Assembly: GCA_050084985.1 (NCBI GenBank)
Contig: JBITNC010000001.1
Span: 51,770,001-51,834,000 of the forward strand
Reading direction: 5' to 3'
Length of the DNA: 64,000 bases
Origin: Nageia nagi
Taxonomy: Eukaryota; Pinophyta
Position numbers and translations under genes: made by a program. Below, in pieces: positions 48,290 through 60,800 of the stretch. The notes under the pieces are model-generated. The model saw only the letters and a program-made list of their open reading frames with translations. It had not been told where the DNA came from and ran no database searches. The stretch's first letter is position 1. Each line of letters starts with the position of its first letter.

Positions 48290-50040
48290 TTTGTATTAAT
48301 AACCATTGGTGACCAAAAAAGGTCAATAGGATTGTAAAGTAGGACACATACAAAGGAACGAGAGTGCCTAATGCAACTTCAGAGAAAATAAAATAAGAAA
48401 AATAATAAATAGTATAACAAATGATAAATAAGGTCTATGAATCAAGAATTTCTCCCATATTCAAGGGTACAAAGAAGGGAGTGATATAAGAGTTTGATGT
48501 CATCGTAGATGGCCCATGTTGGAATCGACGATGAGAGGTTCTTGTTGTATCTTTATGATAACCTTAACATTTCCTGGTCATGGCTTCTAGAGGTTGGAAG
48601 AATGAAGTGATAAGTTGGGATCCTATTATCCTTTGCAAATTGTTACTAAGTAGTTCTTTTATGAGATTGAATAATTCTAAGATGAAAAGGAAAATGCATA
48701 TGTGGTCTTCATAATTAATCTAATACTTTAGTGTATGATTATCTCTGAATAAGTAATAATATATATCTTTTATCTCATAGTAGACAAGATAAGTGAAAAT
48801 GAAATGCTCCTTAAATTCCTCATCAAGATTGCATAATCTGAAAATACGATGTTCTCTAGGGAGGTGATGATCTGTCTCAATACATAGTTTTCAAGAGAAA
48901 ATTTGTAGCTGAGCTAGAGGAAACTTGAGGTTTTGTGACATATGTATCAAGTTATATTTTAGAGTAGTAATCAAACCAATTTCTAGTAAGAGATAAAAAT
49001 AAGAGTAATGGAGCAATTTTGGTGAAAGAGGTTCATTTGGATTAGTCCAAGTAGTTTTTATATATGCTAAGTAGATCTCATATCGAATGTCCTTATTAGA
49101 ATATGGTGTATTGATTGATGACTTAGTAGGAGGAAGTCTCATGATGTCTAAACTAAGAGATTGAAGTAGAGTAGTAGTTAGAGAATACCAACAATTCCTA
49201 ACCCTTTGATTGGCCAACTGTATGGAGGACTGTAATGCTAAATATAGATATCTTCTAATATATGGAATAGAATGGAATCTACATAATAAAGAGACAATAT
49301 GAAATAATGTTATTGTAAATAATGGATGAGTAGCAAACTCAACTAAATGATGGGATGTGGAACATTTTTTTTGGAATGAATGAACTTGGAAAACATTTAG
49401 ATGAGGACCCTTTCAATACAAGACCAACCCAACTGTTTGAGGCTAGGGACCCAAACTTCACAACCATAAAGCAATGTGGGGGTAACAAGAGTGTGAAAGA
49501 TTCTTATCTTCGTACTAATATCCTGAAGCTAAAAGCATTGCTTATCCAAAGAGGCTAAGGTAGTTCATAACCTTTATTTAACCTTGCTTAAGATGTAAGG
49601 ATCATGTTGAAGGTAGGACCTATGAAAAGAACTCCTAAGTATGTGTATGATGTGACAATCTCAACAACTTTCCCTTTGTATGTGATGTGAACAGAAGAGA
49701 GATCTTTCTTGGGTAGATTCAATGTCATAATCTTGGGTTTTTGGAGATTAACTTCCAATCCATGTAAGTCAGAGTAAGTACCAAGTTTGTCTAGTTGTTA
49801 TTGAAGTTCTATTGTTGTGTGTTACATTAGGATAATATCATCAACAAATACCCAAATGGCAATAGAACTACCAAAAAACAAGCAACCTATACTCTTAGCT
49901 AAAGAGTCCATGATGAACACCTCCAATTTATCAATATACAATCCAAAAAATGTAAATGAAAGTGAAAGTGGACAACCTTATTTAACCCTTATAGTACTAC
50001 AAACATCTTGTATTCTAATACATTCAATTTTAAAAACTTA
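48290..50040 (-). pseudogene. LINE reverse transcriptase C-terminal part
   Basis: On the - strand from about 50000: TIRVKQGCPLSLSFTFFGLY, IDKLEVFI, then AIWVFVDDIILM with the catalytic VDD. LDKLGTYSDLHGLEVNLQKP, YTYLGVLF and LLYGCEVWVPSLKQL follow. These are the palm and thumb of a non-LTR reverse transcriptase of a different subtype from the long LINE. The remaining frame (49217-48891 and below) is its C-terminal tail. It is 5'-truncated and has several stops. Confidence 0.8.
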
Positions 50041-50280
50041 ATCTAAAAAAGCTTTCAAATAAATATAAAAATCTCAAATAATGAAAAAAAAAATTAATTT
50101 AAAACAATAACCAAAAAAGATAAACTACTAAAAAAATTATAAATAAATATTACATTAATATATTCAACATACAAATACATATTGCTTATTCTAAATATAA
50201 TATTTTATTACACCGTTAAACATTCCTCTTTGAACCTTTCAAGCTCGTTTTTGTACCAATGGGCTAAAATACAATAAATC

Positions 50281-50660
50281 CACCGTCCATGATTGAACCT
50301 TTCCGAACACTTGATGTGGATCACCGGCGCCGGCAAGCGGTCAAATCAGGGATCGTCGCGTGGTCGGCAATTCATATTTGCCGGTGTACCGTGTGGCGAC
50401 GTCACGTGGCAAGCGCCCTCGTCGATTGTTTTTATTCTGGAATTTTTTGAAAGCCGTCGAAGGCATCAGGATTTTGAATTTGGGATTTCGCTATTTCGCA
50501 ATTCGCAATTTGCCGACAGGGCTAGCGGGGATCAGGGCAGCACCCAGTTCGCCTTGGCAGAGCCGACTTGGACGACTGTTGCGATTTTCGTGAAGTTTCC
50601 GAGTGGATTTGCGGGTCACATTCATACCAAACACCATAAAAAGTGTGCTGTATAATTTAT
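50281..50660. promoter_or_regulatory. GC-rich promoter-like island with ACGT elements
   Basis: A sharply bounded GC- and CpG-rich block in AT-rich DNA. At 50398-50410 GACGTC and CACGTG overlap and include the ABRE-type core ACGTGGC, bound by bZIP factors in plants. Both strands are open (120 codons on +, 86 on -), but neither product is recognisable, and open frames are expected in GC-rich DNA. Either an old promoter/5' UTR or a gene remnant. Confidence 0.35.
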
Positions 50661-51689
50661 CCTGGGACTCGTGAGAGTACCTGGTTCTCAACAACTGAAA
50701 TTTTGCTTTTTTGGACGTTTTTGGCATATTTTTCCCGTAAAAAAGAGCCATAATTTAAAAATAAGTCGTCTATGCAGTCTAAATGCAATTTTTAACCGTC
50801 CGAATTTATATATATTATATATAATATTAATTAACAGATCAAATATTTTCAAAAATTTAATAACAGGCAGGTAGCCCGTCAGATTTAAACTGTCTGTACC
50901 TTCCTACCCACTTCTAGTGATGTTTGGCATGCTTTCACTTCGCACATGAAGGGAGACCAAACTCCAAAAACGCCTTTCGTTTGAGTAGCGGTCATATAGG
51001 TAAAAATGATCAATAGAGCAGAAGATTCCTTCCAATATTTTGGATTCTTGTATTTATAAGATTTGTTTTCCATTACAATTTATTGAATCAATTACAAGAA
51101 TCTTTTTTTTTTAATGAATTGTCTCTAATAATGTATGAGAGAGTGAGCATCATCTTTAATTTGTACTACAATAATGATCTTTTTTAAAATTGATTTTCTT
51201 CATGATGTTTCAAGATACAAACATCTTTCGAAAGGTTTAAACTTTGGACCTCTCAAGAGTGAATTAAGGTTTAGACCACTTGAGTTGTTTAATAGAAAAA
51301 CTATAAAAATCATAAGAATGAAGAAAATGAAGCTAAAGATTGAGTTGTTATATGTAGATCTCTAAGATTTATGTTTGAAATACAATCTCTTGATCAATAA
51401 TAAGAATCTTATGAACTAGTTTAGATATCTTAAATATATATTTAAAAGTGTCCAAAGGCATTACTCTCGAATCACCTATTTCTTTTTTGGGAAGTGTAAT
51501 TTTCAAGATAGGCACTTAGAGATTGATTCCTCTTGACGTTTGCAGTTATATATCTAAGCTAATATCTTTATGTTTGAAAGTCTTTCCATCATTTGAATAA
51601 TCTTCTCAAGCATATACTTTTAAAGAGCATAAATGCCTATTTAATTATAACACAACCTAATTAAACTCTTTAAAAGAGTTTCAACACTA
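50661..51689. other. Non-coding stretch
   Basis: No supported gene. A 62-codon ATG-initiated - strand frame at 50885-51073 has no family resemblance. Confidence 0.35.
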
Positions 51690-52082
51690 ACATTATATTT
51701 TAGAAATATCACCATAGAATTTTTATTTTTTATTTTTTTAATTTAATATTTTTAAACTACATTGTACAAAGGTTGGATCTCTTTCAACATCCTTATTTTT
51801 TTGTATGTGGTCTGTTAATATTAAATTTTAGATGTATTATATTAAAAAAAAAAAAAATACACCTTTAGATTTAATACTACTAACTAAGGCTACATTTGAG
51901 AAACATCGACATATAATTTTTTTTTTAATTTAATAATTTTTTGCTTTGACTTTCTTCTTCATATAAAAAGATTGAGACTCTTTCAACACCTTTTTTTTAG
52001 ACTATTAATATTAAAATTTAGAAGTATTATATTAAAAATACATCATAAAAAAATTACACCTTTAACATTAATACTACCAACT
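51690..52082. repeat. Imperfect 197-bp tandem duplication
   Basis: TACACCTTTAGATTTAATACTACTAAC-type sequence at 51858-51886 recurs at 52055-52082; TCTTTCAACA and TATTATATTAAAAA blocks recur with the same spacing. Units are about 51690-51886 and 51887-52082. Confidence 0.7.
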
Positions 52083-52327
52083 TAAATATTTTATTAACCT
52101 ATATCTGTAAAATAAGATTACAAATCACATATATTTAATATAATTATATATTATATTATATATATAAAAATATTTCTTATTTATCAAAGTAAATACATAT
52201 TATACATGATATAATTTTTCTCAACTTAAAAATATATATTTAAATGATATAATTTTAATATAACCGAAATACTAAAATTTTATATATTTCGTAGATTTTT
52301 TAAAGTTTTTTCCATCCAGAAAATATG

Positions 52328-52603
52328 CTACAATTGAAAGCGAGGTACCCATTGCAGTTGGTTGCAATTGCTAGTATACATTTCCAACCCTTTCCTCGCA
52401 CATTGTAGTTGAGATTCCAAGAATCCTCGAACATTGGAGTCTGGATAGCCTTCGTTTGTCTCTTCATTATTTTTGTAGGGCAGAAATGCGACAAGAGTCC
52501 CCACAGGCAGCCCCGGAATTATACGTTCAAATTGAAGTTTTTGGATATTTTGGATGTATTTTAAGATTTTTAAAAATATAAAAATGTAAAAAAAAATATT
52601 CAT
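52328..52603 (-). CDS. Unrecognised ORF or exon remnant
   Basis: ATG at 52601-52603, 91 codons. The first 20 residues are AT-driven and hydrophobic (FFYIFIFLKILKY). The rest (RIIPGLPVGTLVAFLPYKNN and onward) lies in GC-richer DNA and reads like ordinary protein, but I know no match. It may be a decayed exon of a single-copy gene. Low confidence that it is expressed. Confidence 0.2.
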   Translation of the reverse strand: MNIFFYIFIFLKILKYIQNIQKLQFERIIPGLPVGTLVAFLPYKNNEETNEGYPDSNVRGFLESQLQCARKGLEMYTSNCNQLQWVPRFQL

Positions 52604-54244
52604 TAAAAACTATAAACTGTAATTTGTAATTTTAACTTGTATTTAAATTGATTAAACGATATAACCTAGACATTTATTGTAAGCTTTAAGGCAGGAATTC
52701 AAATAATTAGAATACATGTTTACTTTAACGGGAAGAACTCGTAGAAAATATTGATAGCTTATTCAGCCTGCAAATTTGGTGAATAGCAAACAATATATTC
52801 ATGTATGATAGAATCATATGTAAAGTGGGGTTCAGCTAAGGAGAGCAATAGAGAAGATTTTGTGGTTAAAGATTCAATGATCCGCAAGAAGGTATGGATA
52901 TGCACAACGCCTTATAATAGATATTTTCTTTTATTTTCTTGTGTAGCATGTTTATAAATAGTAGATTGTATTTAAAATAAAATTTTACTTGAGGTCATTG
53001 TTGTAGTAGTAAAAAATGAAATTTAATGATTTTAGATAAAGTGCAAATTGAAAGTGTTAATTAAAAAAAATGTAATTAATATTTATATAAATTTGTAAGA
53101 TCATTTTGAATTTGAAGTTTTCTTAATATTGAGATGAAAATGAATAAAGTACTTTATAAGTATGAAATCTTACTCTATTTTATATTATGAGAAATCGTTT
53201 TTGTGTTATTTTGTATTATTAATTCTAAAAAATTACCTTTATTTGAAGTGTAGTTTTTTATTTTGAACTTTTCCATATTTCATTGATTTGGAAAAAAAAG
53301 TATTATTCATTTGATATATATTCATTTTATTATAAATTTTAATTTTAATTTTTTTAAAATAATCATTTAAATATTTAATTATTTTATTATAAATTCTAAA
53401 TTTTACATACTAATGCTTCACAATTTTATTATGAATTTTAATTTTGTTAGAAAAAATTATTAAAAAACATAAATTAAACATATTTATTTTTTGAACAGAT
53501 TTTCAGTTTAAAAAATATTGTTCTTTCATTCATATGTAAAATGAATGAATTGAGCTTCTACATAATCAGATTTTAGTTAAAGTAGGAATGGAGAGGCTAA
53601 AGAGAAGAGATATTTGAATAATTATAATTTGATATATAAAAAATATTAAAAAATAAAACATCTATGTGAAATTTATTTTTATAATTTGATGTAAAACAAA
53701 TATTAAAAAGTAAAGCATATATTTGAAATTTATTTTCGTGAAAATGTAGAATAATTTTAGGCTAGTAAAAAAATTGAAAAGCTATAAAATTAATGTTTCA
53801 ATCATGATATTAAGTTTCGCTGTAAAGATATAGCTCAAATATTTCAAATTTACAAATTTTCATCAATCATATAACTCTTAAAAGAACAATGGATATTAAT
53901 GTATGACCATGATATCCTCCAGCTTGATATTGTTCATCTCTTAATTTTGAATTTGGTCCATATTCTCTTGCATACATCTATTACTACTTAATTTCATATC
54001 TTTAAGTGTAAAAAATTCTTCACCTAAATGTGACATCCTCACGTTTAAATGGATGTAATGCAGATAAGAACATAGATAAAATGTAAGAAGTGATAATAAA
54101 ATGATAGGTACCCAACAAAGAATCTAAATGCAATACTTCTGAGAATTATTTTTGTAAATTAAAATTTTATAGAATTATTTATATTATTTCTTTATTTGTG
54201 ATTAAGAAAAACGTAATAAAAAAATTTTGACAGATAAAATTTTC
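52604..54244. other. AT-rich non-coding stretch
   Basis: No gene seen. A 40-50 bp block around AATTTATTTTT(A/C)(T/G)...ATAAAACAT repeats near 53640-53740. Confidence 0.4.
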
Positions 54245-55370
54245 GTGATATTCCAGACCTGTCCACAGGTATCTCCTGAACGTACAAAATATAGGACCCC
54301 CGTGAATGGTTAATGGGGATCTCAACTAGGGTTTAGGATGTCGGTGGTTGCAAAGTACGGTAATGGACCAATGGTGTTCCTTGAATCATTTTCACCGGCC
54401 CATCCGAATCTCCGATTCCTTGCCGACCTGCACAAGTCGCAACCCCACTTTTCCCGGTTCATTTTATTTCAGCTTGCAGGCAAATATTATTGAAGTATCT
54501 GAGTTATAACTTCTTGTTTTTATTGACAAAAATAATAAAATCGTAGTGTACTGGTCCGTCCATGTACTGTATTCTTAGCTCATACTTCATCTTATCCAAA
54601 TGCAAAAATAACGTTTCTCAGAAGTAAATCGGCGTATCGGCCATTTCAACATGTGGTCTTTCTCACCATTGCCAACATGAATTATTGTGTCATTTCCATT
54701 TTAACAACATAGTCCATTTTAAAATTTATTTTTTCAGCTTAAACTATTTTTTTCCTGATTCATATGTTTATGCTCTATACTCAGAGGTAAGTTTCTTAAA
54801 ATATGTAATACATTATATTTGTTAAGATATAAGCGTAGTCTATCATATATGTTCTATATTATTTTAGCAAGAAAATTTTAATTATGAATTGTAAAGGAAT
54901 TTTTTTTAATTGTAATAGTTGTTGATTTAAATTTGATTAAACTATTTATCATAAAGTTAATTTTTTTTGATGGTTTTTATAATAAAATATATAAATTATT
55001 TTTTAAATGTATTGGAATCAATTTTAGTTTAATAAAATAAATTTAACTTAAATATTTAAAATATATTAATATATACTAGTTTAGATATTTTTAATATATC
55101 TAAAAATATCGAGAAGTATTAATTTTTACACGTTTATCTTGAAAATCACACTTCCAATAAATGTCTCCAAATTGATATATATATATATATAATTTAGATA
55201 GAACTTTGTAACTATATATATATTGATATTTCTATATCAAACTTTTATTTATCTAATATAATATTTCATTTAAATATATATTATTGCTAACTAGGGTACA
55301 TTATATTAGTTTCACTCATGAAACATATTGATCCAAGATAGAGAATCGATTTAAAAACATCAAAATACAT
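54245..55370 (+). repeat. Paralogous segment B (uninterrupted copy, upstream of the acyltransferase gene)
   Basis: Uninterrupted counterpart of 37130-37445 and 43762-45050, same orientation. It ends about 1 kb before the start codon of the acyltransferase gene. Confidence 0.75.
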
Positions 55371-56008
55371 ATATGAATCTATTTACCCCCTACATTCTTT
55401 TACAAATATAATATAAAAAAACAAATAAATTTAACTAAAAAATTATGTATTTAAATTTTAAATATGAGGACAAATTATTAATAATAATATCTATCTTTAA
55501 AGATTTAAGTTTACCATAATTGTATAATTTTTTAATAAAACACATAAAAACATGTGTGGAAAAAAGAAAATATCATATATATTGTATATATTGTATAAGG
55601 AAGCTTATTAGGGATGGACACCATGACAACCTAAAAATATAAGCTATATTTTCAAAGGTGCTTAATATTTAGCCTCCACAAAAATGGTGAAAAAAATTAA
55701 TCGCACTTAGATTATCCCTTTCAGATTAATCAAATTAGGATTAGCCACTATTTTGATCCATACATCATCATTTTCAACATAAAAAATTCTTGACATAATT
55801 TCTAATTAAAATGGAAAAAGAGTTAATCGAACTTCTATTAACCTGCTTCCAAAGGATTAATCCAAATGAGATTAGTCATAAGGATTGGAAAAAAATTGCT
55901 AACTCTACCAAAACTTATTTCTAACATTTAACAATATCATATTTATCAAGATTCGGAGGAAGAATATTAGAGGCTAGGTAACCAGCGCCATTTTCAAATA
56001 AGTTACAT
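55371..56008. other. AT-rich upstream region of the acyltransferase gene
   Basis: No gene seen. Confidence 0.4.
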
Positions 56009-56172
56009 TCGAGCCCCATAATTGAGGAAGACAGGTATACGCCATCGTACTTTTAGGACAGATGAACCCATGTGCAATAATTGAGAAAATGAGGCTGGGT
56101 TCGAGCTGAATAATTGAGGAAGACCGGTATAAGCTATCGGACATATGAACCCTTTGCAAATGAGGCTGAGTC
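56009..56172 (+). repeat. Tandem duplication in the acyltransferase promoter
   Basis: Unit 1 at 56009-56100 and unit 2 at 56101-56172. Each begins TCGAGC, contains ATAATTGAGGAAGAC(A/C)GGTAT and GATGAACC or ATGAACCC, and ends with AATGAGGCTG(G/A)GT. Unit 2 has an internal deletion of about 20 bp. Confidence 0.9.
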
Positions 56173-56285
56173 ATTCTCTAGTACCTTGTGTGAATCAGAG
56201 ATGAAATGAACTCGAAAGGGCACCCAATTCGTGGCACATCTTTTTCAGTTCAACAGTTCCACCTCCCGGAGAGCGCGTATTGTTT

Positions 56286-56297
56286 ATCAATATAACG
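56286..56297 (+). promoter_or_regulatory. Possible TATA-like element of the acyltransferase gene
   Basis: TATCAATATAAC about 90 bp before the ATG at 56381 is a plausible but imperfect TATA box. No transcript evidence can be seen. Confidence 0.3.
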
Positions 56298-56380
56298 GAG
56301 CTTGAGACGTCTAGCCGAATTCATTTTTTTCGTTGATCTTCTCTGGCTTAGCCTCTTCTTTTCCGTTTCTTCCTATCCGG

Positions 56381-57723
56381 ATGGGTTATCGCTACCTCCC
56401 CATTTCTTCTTCCTCTCCTAATGATTCCCCTGAAATTAGCAAGCAGATACGCATAGAACGCAAACGAACTGTATTTCCTGCCCGTTCATCTCAACATGAG
56501 CATATCAAACTCTCCCCTTGGACTTACCATTTATGTTGTGCAATTACAACCAAAAAGGGGTCATCTATCAAATCCCCGCCGATAGCATCACCTTGGCAGT
56601 AGAGCTTCTAGCCCAAAAGCTATCCGAAGTGCTGGTTTACTTTTATGCATTCGCTGGGCGCCTCATTACGTCTTCTTCGGATGGAGGGATTTACATCGAC
56701 TGCAACGACGCGGGAGCCGAATTTGTGGAGGCCTCCGCAGATGACTTGTGTGTGGCTGATGTTACTGGACCAGAAATTAATCAAACCGTGGTGGAATTGT
56801 TTCCGATGAACGGCGTGATCGGTTTGGAGGGCCACCACCTGCCGCTGATGGCGATTCAAGTCACCAAGTTCCGAGATGGAATATCTGTAACGTGCACGCA
56901 CAGCCATGCTCTGGCTGACGGAGCCTCCCTCTGGCATTTCTATAATTCCTGGGCTGAGCTCTGCAGGGGAGCGGAAATGATTTCTGAAATTCCCGTCTAC
57001 GACCGTTCTTTGCTCTGCCCACAGCCACCTGTTCGGCTGAACCTTGACCCGAACGGGAAAGTCTCGCGGCTTTGCCCGCCTCCTTTCCGGGTGAAGTTTT
57101 TTCATTTTACGAAGGAGATGATGAAAGGGTTGAAGGAAGTCGCCAACCGGGATTCGGTGATACCGATCTCTTCTCTTCAGGCGCTTTGCAGTCACGTATG
57201 GGTGTCCATCACGCGCGCGCGCCGGTTGCGGCCTGAGGAGACCACGACTTTCCGGTTCTATGTTGACTGCCGGCGTCGGTTGGATCCACCACTGCCGGCG
57301 TCTTATTTCGGCAATGGGGTTCAGAGTGTAGGCGTTACCGCTAGCGTCGGTGATCTCCTGAGGAACGGCATCTCCTTCCAGGCCGGTTTGTTGCACGGTT
57401 TTATTCATGGACATGACGAGAAGGCCATTAGAGAACGTCTTGGAGAATGGGAAAGGAATCCCACCCAAGTCCAGTTCGATAAACTTCCGAAGAACTGCTT
57501 GCTGATGGGAAGTTCTCCAAGGTTTAAGGCGTATGAGACGGATTTTGGATGGGGAGAGCCCGTGGCGGTGAGAAGCGGAATCGCCAATAAGATAGATGGG
57601 AAAATCCATGCATACCCAGGGAAGGAAGGCGGTGGAAGTGTGGATTTGGAGATATGCCTGGCTCCGGACATGATGGAGAACTTGGAGAACGACCCGAATT
57701 TCCTTTGCCTCTCACCGGCTTAA
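56381..57723 (+). CDS. BAHD (HXXXD) acyltransferase, EPS1/At3g50280-like, with a 1-base frameshift
   Basis: Cytosolic acyl-CoA-dependent acyltransferase; members move acyl or hydroxycinnamoyl groups onto alcohols or amines in specialised metabolism and defence. ATG at 56381 opens 47 residues (start MGYRYLPIS, then IERKRTVFPARSS, ending HIKLSPW), matching the family's N-terminus up to the conserved (S/T)PW. The expected DL follows, but one base is missing at 56519-56521, so the rest is read from the frame starting at 56521 (DLPFMLCNYNQKG). That frame runs to TAA at 57721. Catalytic HALAD is at 56905-56919 and structural DFGWG at 57541-57555; VYFYAFAGRL, YFGN and SSPRFKAYE are also typical. Total about 447 residues, normal for BAHD, single exon. 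GC-richer than its surroundings. The shift may be a sequencing error or a real null allele; the rest shows no decay. The substrate cannot be told. Confidence 0.9.
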
Positions 57724-57841
57724 GATAATGCAAAGTATGTTCCAATTTCAGACGCTTTTGTATATTTGACATTGGTCTTCTGCACTATATATGTGGATAG
57801 GCGTGTTTAGGTTGAGTTGCAGTTAACTGTATTTGTAAGGA

Positions 57842-57847
57842 AATAAA
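57842..57847 (+). terminator. Poly(A) signal of the acyltransferase gene
   Basis: AATAAA about 120 bp after the stop codon, a standard near-upstream polyadenylation signal. Confidence 0.5.
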
Positions 57848-57899
57848 TTCAGTGATACAATGCTAGCCATAGATTTGTATTCTTCTAGTGCCTATCTTC

Positions 57900-60800
57900 C
57901 GGTTGCCTGCTGGAAACGATGAGGATCTGCCTGCTCCTCATCTCTTCTTCTTTAGCGGATCTTTTAGTACTGGGAATGATAAGAGCTCAACGACTCCTAT
58001 CTTTTTTTTCTTTCTTTCTTGTAATCCGTGATACTGGGTATTGTTTTGAGCAGACTTTGATTGTTTTATTTGTAATATTTTATAGTGTTAGTACAATAGT
58101 ATTTTGGGGTGTGAATCATAATTATCCGATTTTTTTTTTTAAATTTAATTTTCAAGTTATTATTATTGACATAATATATATATAAAAAACTTAACTTTGT
58201 TATCTTTGAATATGAATTATTTTATTTTTATTTTTTTTCATTCTCTTTATATTATAAATTTGTTTTTCTCTTTTTAATTATAATTTTATTTTGAAATATA
58301 CTATTTTCGTTAGGGAATAAGACAAGCTCTTCAATCAAACCATTTTCATGCAAGAGATTTTTTATCATTTTTTTTTTCCATAAGTTTTACTATATATATA
58401 TATATTATATTAGTTATTTATTTTTCAAGATTAAAGATTAAGTAAACAACTCTACTTGAAAATATACAAGTTAATACTAGGTTGGATGTGTATACTATTG
58501 TAGTTCATTACTATAGTACATCATATACTAATGTAGTTGAAAATAATCCGTGAAATATTTTAGGATACTATCTAGGGAGGATTATCATACACCTAGTTTG
58601 ATTTTGACCTAATAAAGTGTATACGAGAGTAATCTTTGTAAATGGATATTTTTAGAATATGACAATAATATATAGTTGATAGTTCTCTAGGGTTAGATGA
58701 TCAACAACCCTTAAGGGTAGTGTCTATTTATATACCTTAAGGGTATAAGATGGCTTCATTCTATCAGTGGGATCTATCTAGTTCTTTTATATTAGTGTGG
58801 AAATTTTATATATGTCACTTCATGCACTTCTTTAGTGATGAATACACTTATCTAAAAATGACAGATCATCCATGATATTTAAAGAACTTAGGTAAAAGGT
58901 ATCTAACCTTGATAAGATCTAAAAAAATAAAAATAATACATTGAATAAATAAGATATGTATCTAATAAATAAAAGTACATGTCTCCCAAAAAGTAGAAAT
59001 AAAATAAATATAATTATAATAATATAGATAATAAAATAAAATTTATCTATAAATAAAAATAAATGAATAGTTATAGAATTAATAAAAAAATCATATTTAT
59101 TGATAACATTACATCTTGAAATTTAAAATCACTTTATTGATATTTTCCTTGAAATGAATATTGTTTTGTACATACCTAATTGTATATCTAACTAAATATA
59201 AAAATAAAATTTAGGTATCTACAAATACTAGTTTTGATTATCATTCAAGAGATGTATTGAGGATAATAAATGTAAAGGGTACTTTTTGTAAAATGAGAAA
59301 GGATGAAACATTTTTAATTTCATCAACTAAGGAATCTCTCTACATGATAATAGAATTATCTTTGAGTTAGTAGGTGAAAAAATGATGGAAAATAAATAAC
59401 TCTCTTAGATTCATTTAAGTTGAAACAAAAATTTACATGGATAAATCAAGATATTGAATTTAAATTTGATAAAGATATTGTTAAAGATGGTGTAGAAAAT
59501 AAAATGTGGTTATAATGAATAAATACAATAATTATAATATCTATGAAGGCAACACTTATTAAAGATTACTATGACTAATACATGAAAAGTTTGTACCTAA
59601 TATAAGTGATGGATGTTATGTACAATCCTCAATATATGGTGCAGATAAGTAGAGGGTCGATTAGATCTAGATTGAATCTTCAAAGATATTCTATTTCCTA
59701 GATCTATGCTCATTACCCTCAAGATAGAATGCCCTAGATCATGAAATGTTATAACACATACACCCACAATTATAGGTCCTTCTACAATATGGGCACTATG
59801 AGAGCTATAAATTCAAAGTGAATGGAAGGGATAACAAATGACTAAAAGCTCATAAAATGTAGATTCTTATATAGATGGTGTCAAGAGATACTATAAGTAT
59901 GATGATATGGGATAACCACCTCTCAAAGAGATCTAATAGGGATGTCAACCTCCAAGTCCTCCATTAACCTACAAGAACATAGAGAGGATTCAAAGTCAAC
60001 TCATAACAATAATATAATCTTTGTAATATTCAATATACTTGTAAATATAAATCATGGTTAATAGTATTACATTGGGTTTAGCCTATGATATTGCCTTTTA
60101 ATAACATTATTATCTAGACTTTAGTAAAATTATTATTTAGTTCAAGAGATGTATAAAAATGATTTATTAAATAATAAGAAATCAATTTTAGGTGTCTACA
60201 TTTTTCCCCTCTTTGAATATAGAATGAAAAAGTGTTTTAGAATTACATAATCTAAATAAGCATACAAAAGTAATGAAATCATCTTCAACCTAGAAGCATA
60301 AAATTTATTTCCCTTATATTTGAAAGGAAACTATTGAAACAATGAAATCATCATCAAAGAAGACCCATGAAGTGATCACTCTTCCAAAAGTACATCTTTC
60401 AAGTGGAGGATACATTCTCCAAGATGAAATTTGTAAGAATAAAGAAGATACTGACCGCATAGATTAACACTCATTTAAAGAATAATTAATATAAGAGAAA
60501 TAATAAAATTAGCATAATATTCATATCATAGACTATCACCATTATGGCTAATAGCCTATATGAAGTAATCACCAAGAAAAAAGGTTGACACATGCCTCAA
60601 GCTTGAAATAGAGATCATGATCATATGAAATTATGATCTATAATTTTGAGAAAAATCCATGCTAATGGGGTTACCATGGATTGTATTCATAAATTCATTA
60701 GTAGAACATGAATTGCATCTAAAAGAGAATCACAAAGAAATCAAATATTATAAAAATACAAAATACCAAATTTTTAGAGTATGCAATTGCCTTATGATAA

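Noticed and set aside
49355-49558. + strand 67-codon frame
   Set aside because: Opposite strand of LINE reverse transcriptase coding sequence.
50293-50751. Two opposed frames of 120 and 86 codons in the GC-rich island as genes
   Set aside because: GC-rich DNA gives open frames on both strands; neither product is recognisable, and the + frame lacks a convincing ATG.
56620-57609. 329-codon frame on the - strand opposite the acyltransferase gene
   Set aside because: It is the antisense shadow of a GC-rich, codon-biased gene; it has no domain pattern and the sense strand carries the clear BAHD motifs.
56381-57723. Taxane-type (DBAT/TAT) acyltransferase
   Set aside because: The residues around HALAD, YFGN and DFGWG fit the EPS1/At3g50280-like clade, not the taxane acyltransferase pattern.
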